Assembly: GCA_905204635.1 (NCBI GenBank)
Contig: CAJLAN010000126.1
Span: forward strand, 1-5,574
DNA length: 5,574 bases
Source: an uncultured Collinsella sp.
GTDB lineage: Bacteria; Actinomycetota; Coriobacteriia; Coriobacteriales; Coriobacteriaceae
Reading direction: 5' to 3'
The notes beneath the pieces were generated by a model, which did not search any database, was not told where the DNA came from, and saw nothing but the letters and a program-made list of their open reading frames with translations. The translations under genes and the position numbers were made by a program. How positions within the stretch are numbered: position 1 is the stretch's first letter; each line of letters opens with the position of its first letter. Below are positions 1 through 4,670 of this stretch, piece after piece.

Positions 1-288
1 GGTGCCGGCGGCAGCAGGAGTGGCCTCCTCGGAAGCGGTTTCCTCGGTGGCGGCAGCCTCAGAAGCGGACTTGGCGCCACGCTTGACAGCGAGAGCGCAA
101 CCGAGGGTGTAGGCCCACTCGGCGTTCTGGAAGGCGATGGACTGGGTGTTGTTGACGATCTCACGCGGGTTGAAGCCCTTGTCGGTGCAGATCTGCAGAG
201 CTTCCTCGAGGGAGGCGATGCCGTTGTCGGCGAGGCACTTGTTGATCTTGTCAGCGCGGCGCTCGTAACCTTCGAACGTAACAGTCAT
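1..288 (-). CDS. GGGtGRT family protein, N-terminal part (runs off left edge)
   Basis: Ninety-six codons are visible, starting at the ATG at 288 and still open at position 1. The N-terminus (MTVTFEGYERR, then IASLEEALQIC, then QSIAFQNAEWAYTLGCALA) matches my memory of the family named for a GGGtGRT motif. That motif lies further downstream, outside the window, so it cannot be confirmed here. The family is usually a little over 300 residues, has no established biochemical role, and is typically encoded next to a NifU-like scaffold gene, as it is here. A Shine-Dalgarno AGGGAGG at 297-303, eight nt before the ATG, supports the start. Only 18 nt separate it from the upstream gene, so the two are probably co-transcribed. 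From about residue 73 the sequence becomes an Ala/Glu/Thr/Ser-rich low-complexity stretch, where the family members I recall continue with ordinary folded sequence. I am confident of the reading frame and fairly confident of the family; the function is unknown. Confidence 0.8.
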   Translation of the reverse strand, partial: MTVTFEGYERRADKINKCLADNGIASLEEALQICTDKGFNPREIVNNTQSIAFQNAEWAYTLGCALAVKRGAKSASEAAATEETASEEATPAAAGT

Positions 289-306
289 AGTTATTTCCCT
301 CCCTTT

Positions 307-1041
307 CTACTCGTGAACCGGGAACACGCTGGCGACGGAGTGAGTCTCCTCGTCGGTGCGCGGGTCGATGTACTTGGCAGCGTTCTCCCACTGACCATAG
401 TGGCCCATAGCGCCAGCGATGGCCTCCTCGGGGGTCTTGCCGGCCTTGACGGCGTCGGTGAACTTGCCGAGGTTCAGGAACTCGAATGCGATGATCTCGT
501 TCTTGTCGTTGAGAGCCATGCGGGTGACGTAGCCCTGAGCGAGCTCGAGGTAACGAGCGCCCTTGGCCTTGGTGCCGAACATGGTGCCGACCTGAGAGCG
601 AAGGCCCTTGCCGAGGTCGTCGAGGGAGGCGCCCACGGGCAGGCCGCCCTCGGAGAACGCGGTCTGGCTGCGGCCGTAAACGATCTGCAGGAAGATCTCG
701 CGCATAGCAACGTTGATGGCGTCGCAGACGAGGTCGGTGTTGAGGGCCTCGAGGATGGTCTTACCGGGAAGGATCTCGGAAGCCATGGCGGCAGAGTGGG
801 TCATGCCCGAGCAGCCGATGGTCTCAACGAGGGCCTCCTCGATGATGCCGTCCTTGACGTTCAGCGTGAGCTTGCAGGCGCCCTGCTGAGGTGCGCACCA
901 ACCCACACCGTGCGTAAGACCGGAGATGTCGGAAATCTCCTTAGCCTGGACCCACTTGCCCTCCTCGGGGATGGGTGCGGGGCCGTGGTATGCACCCTTG
1001 GCAACGGGGCACATGTTCTCCACTTCCTGTGAGTACTGCAT
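307..1041 (-). CDS. NifU-like iron-sulfur cluster assembly scaffold protein (GGGtGRT-associated type)
   Basis: A protein of 244 residues distantly related to the NifU N-terminal/IscU/SufU scaffold fold. Visible signatures are a Cys-containing loop WCAPQQGAC (C49, C56), then a GCSGMTHSAAMASEIL segment around C77 that parallels GCAISQASADIMADLI around the zinc ligand of SufU, then GKT and C106. These suggest three or four cysteines able to bind metal or a cluster, plus C11 near the N-terminus. After residue 125 it carries about 115 residues with no counterpart in SufU. The start at 1041 is chosen because GAGGAG sits at 1046-1051; the frame is open up to an ATG at 1125, but that stretch reads as untranslated leader. 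The GGGtGRT gene follows after 18 nt, and the pair is probably one operon with a promoter near 1135-1140. Databases usually call this family an iron-sulfur cluster assembly scaffold protein. Its real substrate or client is not known to me, and a role separate from the suf system is inferred from its different sequence and partner. Confidence 0.82.
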   Translation of the reverse strand: MQYSQEVENMCPVAKGAYHGPAPIPEEGKWVQAKEISDISGLTHGVGWCAPQQGACKLTLNVKDGIIEEALVETIGCSGMTHSAAMASEILPGKTILEALNTDLVCDAINVAMREIFLQIVYGRSQTAFSEGGLPVGASLDDLGKGLRSQVGTMFGTKAKGARYLELAQGYVTRMALNDKNEIIAFEFLNLGKFTDAVKAGKTPEEAIAGAMGHYGQWENAAKYIDPRTDEETHSVASVFPVHE

Positions 1042-1045
1042 GCCT

Positions 1046-1051
1046 CTCCTC
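1046..1051 (-). promoter_or_regulatory. Ribosome binding site that fixes the NifU-like gene start
   Basis: GAGGAG on the minus strand ends four nt before the ATG at 1039-1041. It favours this start over the in-frame ATG at 1125, which would add 28 residues of unconserved-looking, Arg-rich sequence. Confidence 0.75.
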
Positions 1052-1103
1052 TCTATCGTGTTGGCGTCCCGTCTGGGGGCCGTGGCTGGCGATTGCCGGG
1101 CGA

Positions 1104-1116
1104 CCCTTCGAAAGGG
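1104..1116 (-). other. Small stem-loop in the leader of the NifU-like gene
   Basis: On the minus strand the leader contains CCCTT, a three-base loop, and AAGGG. It lies about 12-24 nt after the predicted transcription start and some 60 nt before the start codon. There is no U-tract, so it is not a terminator. It may only stabilise the mRNA 5' end. I recognise no known riboswitch in the roughly 87-nt leader. Confidence 0.35.
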
Positions 1117-1134
1117 ACATGACATGCAGCCCCT

Positions 1135-1140
1135 ATAATA
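1135..1140 (-). promoter_or_regulatory. Candidate -10 element for the NifU-like/GGGtGRT operon
   Basis: TATTAT on the minus strand would place the transcription start near 1128 and give a leader of about 87 nt. Seventeen nt further upstream (1158-1163) the sequence is CGAATA, a poor -35, so the promoter may need an activator, or the call may be wrong. The overlapping plus-strand bases 1134-1139 read TATAAT, a perfect consensus -10, again without a recognisable -35. Confidence 0.4.
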
Positions 1141-1444
1141 CCGCGAAATGCACGGAATATTCGGCGAACGGCTCAGTTTTCGTAGCGAGAAGTCCGGAAG
1201 TTTTAATTGAAACGGTTTAACTCTATGTTCTGTGGTCGTGAACTTCCGTAGAGGGGGTCCGTCTTGGGCAAGCTATTGGTCAGCTCTTGTAAGCATTGCG
1301 GGGGTTGACCTGTTGCAACGATGCCGTTCGCCGCCTGATTACTGCCTTTGGCCGCGCGAGTGTATTGTTTTGCGTGAATGTTTTGATGGCACGCTTCAAT
1401 CGTGCTGTATTGGATGGCAAGCAGATCCCGGCGAAGGGAGCGCC
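1141..1444. other. Intergenic region between the NifU-like operon and the transposase
   Basis: About 300 nt between divergently read genes. It holds a near-palindrome centred on CG at 1207-1220 (TTGAAACGGTTTAA), an 8-bp palindrome GTTGCAAC at 1312-1319, and an isolated TTGACC at 1305-1310 that has no matching -10 at the usual distance. The transposase frame stays open upstream to a GTG at 1232, but the residues it would add (many Cys, Trp and Pro; no family similarity that I recognise) look non-coding. I see no RNA gene here. Confidence 0.5.
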
Positions 1445-2257
1445 ATGCAGCGCGTTTGGAGAACGGTTACCGGCTTTTACCATGTCTGTGCCCGCGGTAC
1501 GGGCAAGCAGCTCATCTTTGAGGGCGATGAGGACCGGTGGGAGTTTTTGGAGCTGATGCGCGAGTGCTGCCGCGAGGAGGGTGTGACGGTTATCGCTTGG
1601 TGCCTTATGGGCAATCACGTGCATTTGGTGCTTGCAGATTACGAGGACAGGATGAGCGCGGCGATGCACCGGCTGCTTTTGACGTACGCGCGGCGGTTCA
1701 ATAAACGCACGAGGCGCACAGGCCATCTGTTCCAGAACCGTTTTGACCGGCGCTCGCTCGATACCGACTGGCAGGTGATGGAGGCTATTCGCTCCGTACA
1801 CGCCGATCCGCAGGAGGCGGGCGTTAGCCTAATCGAGCGTTATCCCTGGAGTAGCTTTGCGGAGCATTTGTGCGCTTACGACGGTGACGCGGCTGATGTC
1901 GCGAGGGGATTTTCTGATCCTTCTTGCGTGCTTGAGCTTTTTGGTTCTGCCGAGGGCTTTATTGCCTATTCGCTTTCGACGCCCGACGGCAGCAAGCCAG
2001 CGCTGTGCGATATGAAAGAGACAGAGTGGGAACGCAATGCCTTTGCCGGCAAGTTGGCGAAGAGTCTCGGGGTTCCGCTCAACGGGGTTAAAACTGCACC
2101 GCCGGCGCAGCGCGATACTGTTATTGTTGGATTGAACAATGCCGGCTTTACGGTGCGCCAGATTGAGCGGTATACCGGGATTGGCAAAAGTACCGTCTCT
2201 CGTATCGTGCGCGCCCGCGCGCGAACGGCGATGCGGGCTGGCGGAAACGTGATGTAA
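1445..2257 (+). CDS. IS200-like / REP-associated (RAYT-type) Y1 transposase, catalytic Tyr replaced
   Basis: A complete 270-residue protein of the Y1_Tnp (IS200-like) superfamily, in the group that resembles RAYT enzymes. These are single-strand DNA nucleases that act on hairpin ends. In order: a family N-terminus with FYHVCARG (11-18) and an LIFEGDEDRWEF-type stretch (23-34); AWCLMGNHVHLVL (51-63) with the metal-binding HUH pair H58 and H60; GHLFQNRF (93-100); a segment IRSVHADPQEAG (115-126); YPWSSF (133-138); and a C-terminal helix-turn-helix at about 225-258 (GFTVRQIERYTGIGKSTVSR), common in Coriobacteriia members. In relatives the 115-126 segment reads RYIHLNPVRAG, whose Tyr is the nucleophile; here the residue is Ser117 (TCC at 1793-1795). 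Unless another Tyr substitutes, strand cleavage should be lost. The start at 1445 follows AAGGGAG (1434-1440) and the family's usual N-terminus. Codon use is less GC-biased than in the neighbouring suf genes, which fits horizontal origin or low expression. No terminal repeats of a complete insertion sequence were identified. Confidence 0.85.
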   Translation: MQRVWRTVTGFYHVCARGTGKQLIFEGDEDRWEFLELMRECCREEGVTVIAWCLMGNHVHLVLADYEDRMSAAMHRLLLTYARRFNKRTRRTGHLFQNRFDRRSLDTDWQVMEAIRSVHADPQEAGVSLIERYPWSSFAEHLCAYDGDAADVARGFSDPSCVLELFGSAEGFIAYSLSTPDGSKPALCDMKETEWERNAFAGKLAKSLGVPLNGVKTAPPAQRDTVIVGLNNAGFTVRQIERYTGIGKSTVSRIVRARARTAMRAGGNVM

Positions 2258-2267
2258 GGTCGCCTGT

Positions 2268-2283
2268 TCACCGCAGCTGGGGT
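2268..2283. repeat. 16-bp direct repeat shared with the sufU coding region (copy 1)
   Basis: TCACCGCAGCTGGGGT occurs here, just after the transposase stop, and again at 3237-3252 inside sufU. On the minus strand both copies read ACCCCAGCTGCGGTGA. In sufU this encodes part of the NPSCGD zinc-site motif. In copy 1 the same frame would read DPSCGE. The next 14 nt match at about 9 positions. It could be a remnant of a scaffold gene or chance. Confidence 0.4.
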
Positions 2284-2670
2284 CGTCCATACGCCGCAAC
2301 CAGCGTTCAAAAGCTTGGTACGGTAACTGCACTTCTTAATATGCATAGAACAATCGTCATCTTGCATAAAATAACAGCTCAGTCCGGGTTTGCCCGTGCC
2401 TACCCCCGTCTGCGCCGTGCAAAAAACGGAGTTTTCAGCATCGTGTTGCTGTCGGCACCGCCGCAATCTTGCAACATACGGGTCCCGAAGCTATTGATTC
2501 CTGCCGTTGCGCCCCCGAAGCACGTGCCTGCGTCCCGTCAGACCGCGATGCTTGTTCTAAAACACAATATATATGCGCCTAAAGACATTGATTAACGCTT
2601 TCGATGCGTATACACACAGCTTGGCGTGCTGAATACTCGCAAAAATGCACGCCGCTTCCTATGGGACCCG

Positions 2671-2753
2671 TCTGCGGCAGGCGCGAAGCGAGTCGGAGCT
2701 TCGCAGAACGGGGCTTGGCGCATTGCTTGGCGGGCCCGGGGCCCTGCCGCAGG
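2671..2753. repeat. Nested inverted repeats able to form a three-way junction
   Basis: Outer arms CTGCGGCAGG (2672-2681) and CCTGCCGCAG (2743-2752) are perfect 10-bp complements. Between them lies GCGAAGC (2683-2689) pairing with GCTTCGC (2698-2704) across an 8-nt loop. A third arm, GGGCTTG (2711-2717), pairs with CGGGCCC (2731-2737) using two G-U pairs that exist only in plus-strand RNA. A competing hairpin, GGGCC (2732-2736) with GGCCC (2740-2744), can form on either strand. There is no U-tract, so this is not a simple terminator. It could be a structured RNA, a REP-like target linked to the nearby transposase, or part of a dispersed repeat. Confidence 0.55.
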
Positions 2754-2773
2754 CCTTTGGTGCTGTGGAAAAC

Positions 2774-2816
2774 GCCCGTGCTCGCGTCTGGCTGTGTGGC
2801 AAATGTCAGACGGGGC
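2774..2816. repeat. Interrupted inverted repeat
   Basis: GCCC (2774-2777) and GTCTG (2786-2790) can pair with CAGAC (2807-2811) and GGGC (2813-2816), giving a bulged hairpin with a 16-nt loop. It lies just right of the larger nested structure. It is weaker than that structure and may be incidental in GC-rich DNA. Confidence 0.3.
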
Positions 2817-2855
2817 GCCGGACGCGCGGACTTTGTGCGTTCGCGCTCATTAGGT

Positions 2856-2885
2856 AAAAACAGAGCCGCCCGTATCGGGCGGCTC
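2856..2885 (-). terminator. Rho-independent terminator of the suf operon
   Basis: A perfect 10-bp stem, GAGCCGCCCG (2863-2872) and CGGGCGGCTC (2876-2885), with a 3-nt loop. On the minus strand it is followed by TGTTTTT (2856-2862), the U-tract of an intrinsic terminator. It begins 32 nt after the sufU stop codon. On the plus strand the stem is followed by GGCAATCAAAAAAC with no T-run, so it should not terminate transcription arriving from the transposase efficiently. Confidence 0.9.
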
Positions 2886-2917
2886 GGCAATCAAAAAACT
2901 TGGATTCGGGGCATAAA

Positions 2918-3352
2918 CTACTGGTTTGCTTGCCCCTCGAGCATGCCGTCGAGGGTGCGCCAAGCGAGCTCGGCGCATTTGACGCGGGCGGGCATGTGCG
3001 AGATGTCCTGGAGCTGGGCGGCTTCGTCCAGGTCTTCCAGGTCGTCCTCGGAGAGCTTCTCGCCGCGGATCATGGCGAGGAAGAGTTCCGCCAAGCGACG
3101 CGCCTCCTCGACCGTCTCGCCCGTGATGAGGTCGGCCATGATGTCGGCGCTTGCCTGGCTGATGGCGCAGCCGTGGCCGGTAAAGGAGGCTTCCTCGATC
3201 ACGTTGTTCTCGACTCGTAGCTGCAAGGTGAGCTCGTCACCGCAGCTGGGGTTGATACCGTCGTGCTCGTGCGTGGGAGCATCCATCTCGTACTTATAGT
3301 CGGGGTGCGAGTTGTGCTCCATAAACGTGGTGGAGGTGTACAGATTACCCAT
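2918..3352 (-). CDS. sufU: SufU, zinc-dependent sulfur acceptor / Fe-S assembly protein
   Basis: A protein of 144 residues, close to the usual SufU length. In SUF systems of this kind SufU takes persulfide sulfur from SufS and passes it to the SufBCD scaffold in the cytoplasm. The zinc ligands of Bacillus SufU have clear equivalents: C37 and D39 in NPSCGDE, C62 in GHGCAISQASADIM, and C126 in PARVKCAEL. The extra segment before that last cysteine (about 98-118, GEKLSEDDLEDLDEAAQL), absent from IscU, marks it as SufU. The start at 3352 overlaps the end of sufS by 8 nt (3345-3352) and is preceded by GGAG (3361-3364) eight nt upstream. The N-terminus MGNLYTSTTFMEHNSHP fits the family's LYxxxxMDHxxxP pattern. 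The frame is open to an ATG at 3445, but that stretch lies wholly within sufS and is rejected. It is the last gene before the terminator at 2856-2885. Confidence 0.95.
   Translation of the reverse strand: MGNLYTSTTFMEHNSHPDYKYEMDAPTHEHDGINPSCGDELTLQLRVENNVIEEASFTGHGCAISQASADIMADLITGETVEEARRLAELFLAMIRGEKLSEDDLEDLDEAAQLQDISHMPARVKCAELAWRTLDGMLEGQANQ
3237..3252. repeat. 16-bp direct repeat, copy 2 (within sufU)
   Basis: This is the second copy of TCACCGCAGCTGGGGT. It lies in the codons for the conserved NPSCGD zinc-binding motif of sufU, and the first copy is at 2268-2283. Confidence 0.4.
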
Positions 3353-4670
3353 TGAACGTGCTCCAAACGTGATGCAGGCCGGCGATGAACTTGTCGATGT
3401 CGGCCTTGTCGTTGTAGAAGGCCACGCTGGCGCGGCAGCAGGCAAGGTTCTCGACGCCCAGCCAGGTGAGCAGCGGCTGCGCGCAGTGGTGGCCGGCGCG
3501 GATGCAGACGCCGTCCATGTCCATGATGCTCGCGACGTCGTGCGGGTGAATTCCCTTGACGTTAAAGCTCACAACGCCGTGGTGGTTGTCCCAGTAGATG
3601 GAACCGATGATTTGGACAAAGTCGAGCTGCATGAGTTCGCCCATCAGATAGTGGACGAGTGCCTGCTCGCGGGCCTGGATGTTCTCGTAACCCACCGTGT
3701 TGACCAGGTAATCAAGGGCGGCGCCCGTGGCGAAGATGCCGGCGGCGTCCTGCGTGCCGGCCTCGAACTTCTCGGGGACGGGCGCCCAGACGGCGTCCTG
3801 CTCGGTGACAGAGTCGATCATCTCGCCACCGGTGAGCATGGGCGGCATGGCGTTCAGCAGGTCCATCTTGCCCCACAGCACGCCGATGCCCATGGGGCCC
3901 ATGGCCTTGTGTGCGCTAAAGGCAAAGAAGTCGGCTCCCAGGTCGGCCACATCGACCGGCATGTGCGGCAGCGACTGCGCGCCGTCGACGACCAGATAGC
4001 CGCCGTACTTGTGGACGAGCTTGCCGAGGTTCTTGACCGGGTTCTCGACGCCCAGCACGTTAGAAACCTGACCCACGGCCAGAATCTTGGTCTTGGGACC
4101 AACCTTGGCAAGAACCTCCTCGGTGGTGAGCTGGCCGGTCTTGGTGGGGTAGAGGTAGACGAGCTTGGCGCCGGTTTCGCGGCAGACCTGCTGCCACGGG
4201 ATTAGGTTGGAGTGGTGCTCCATGATGGTGATGACGACCTCGTCACCGGGCTCGAGCACCGTGGGTGCAAAGCTCTTGGCGACCAGGTTGAGCGACTCGC
4301 TCGTGTTACGGGTGAAGACGACCTCGTTGGCCTGTGAGGCGCCGATGAGGTCGGCGATCTGCTGGCGGACCTTCGCGATGGCGTCGGTGGCCTCGACGGA
4401 CAGTGAGTACAGGCCGCGCAGGGGGTTGGCGTTCATGCGCTGATAGAAGTCACGCTCGGCGTCGAGCACGCAGGCGGGGCGCTGCGCGGTGGCGGCACTA
4501 TCGAGGAAGGCGATCTCGGGGTGCTGCTGGAAAAGCGGGAACTGTGCCTTGTAGGGATTGGTCTCGATGTCGACGGTAGGCCAGCCGCGCGAGGCCTCGT
4601 CACTGGCGTCGAGCTCCATAGGCTCCGGTGCGGTACAGGTATCGCATTTAACGTGCTCGGTGTCGATCAT
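3345..4670 (-). CDS. sufS: SufS, group II cysteine desulfurase
   Basis: A protein of 441 residues: a PLP enzyme that converts cysteine to alanine and holds the sulfur as a persulfide for SufU. Visible landmarks are DSAATAQRP (57-65), the N/R-rich NPLRGLYSLS stretch (82-91), TRNTSESLN (120-128), MEHHSN with the PLP-stacking H152, VVDGAQS with D229, SAHK with the PLP lysine K255, and RAGHHCAQPL with the persulfide-forming C396. The spacing is typical of SufS rather than IscS. The start at 4670 is supported by GAGGAG at 4676-4681, five nt upstream, and by an ATGA overlap with the sufD stop (4667-4670), which suggests translational coupling. The protein is longer than the usual 400-410 residues because of about 40 N-terminal residues containing KCDTC (C9, C12). 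A shorter start at M18 (4619) would drop this extension but has a poorer ribosome binding site. It overlaps sufU by 8 nt at its 3' end. Confidence 0.96.
   Translation of the reverse strand: MIDTEHVKCDTCTAPEPMELDASDEASRGWPTVDIETNPYKAQFPLFQQHPEIAFLDSAATAQRPACVLDAERDFYQRMNANPLRGLYSLSVEATDAIAKVRQQIADLIGASQANEVVFTRNTSESLNLVAKSFAPTVLEPGDEVVITIMEHHSNLIPWQQVCRETGAKLVYLYPTKTGQLTTEEVLAKVGPKTKILAVGQVSNVLGVENPVKNLGKLVHKYGGYLVVDGAQSLPHMPVDVADLGADFFAFSAHKAMGPMGIGVLWGKMDLLNAMPPMLTGGEMIDSVTEQDAVWAPVPEKFEAGTQDAAGIFATGAALDYLVNTVGYENIQAREQALVHYLMGELMQLDFVQIIGSIYWDNHHGVVSFNVKGIHPHDVASIMDMDGVCIRAGHHCAQPLLTWLGVENLACCRASVAFYNDKADIDKFIAGLHHVWSTFNG

Larger units (their letters stand above)
2258..2862. other. Long gene-free intergenic region between convergent transposase and suf operon
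   Basis: About 600 nt with no open frame that resembles a protein family. The left part (2258-2600) is mixed, with AT-rich patches (for example around 2560-2575, AATATATAT) and small hairpins such as CGGG-TTTG-CCCG at 2385-2396. The right part (about 2660-2830) is GC-rich with several inverted repeats, described separately. Minus-strand open frames cross it (a 103-residue one at 2579-2890, and one entering the transposase), but they lack ribosome binding sites or recognisable domains. It may be decayed mobile-element DNA or a dispersed intergenic repeat; the sequence alone cannot decide. Confidence 0.5.

Noticed and set aside
313..1032. Long plus-strand open frame (239 codons) opposite the NifU-like gene
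   Set aside because: It is antisense to a clear protein family, and its Val/Ala/Leu/Asp/Glu-rich translation is what GC-biased codons give when read backwards. No ribosome binding site or domain is visible.
1042..1125. Upstream ATG at 1125 for the NifU-like gene
   Set aside because: The extra 28 residues are Arg-rich and unlike the family, and the good ribosome binding site sits just before 1041. The predicted transcription start near 1128 would leave almost no leader for the longer form.
1305..1333. TTGACC as the -35 of a transposase promoter
   Set aside because: The bases 17 nt downstream (TCGCCG) do not resemble a -10, and other spacings are no better.
1232..1444. GTG start at 1232 extending the transposase by 71 residues
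   Set aside because: The family N-terminus begins at the Met at 1445, which has AAGGGAG upstream. The extension has no recognisable sequence and follows no ribosome binding site.
2341..2595. Plus-strand 84-codon open frame after the transposase
   Set aside because: There is no ribosome binding site before the ATG, no domain, and no codon pattern like the neighbouring genes.
2566..2605. AT-rich TATATT on the minus strand as a promoter
   Set aside because: The best upstream match (TTAATC, 16-nt spacer) is weak, and there is no gene downstream for it to serve.
2579..2890. Minus-strand 103-codon open frame in the intergenic region
   Set aside because: It starts inside the suf terminator hairpin, has no ribosome binding site, and follows the inverted repeats. 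It is more likely non-coding repeat sequence.
3312..4205. Long plus-strand open frame (297 codons) opposite sufS
   Set aside because: It is a mirror of the GC-biased sufS codons. The His/Val/Asp-rich translation has no recognisable motif.
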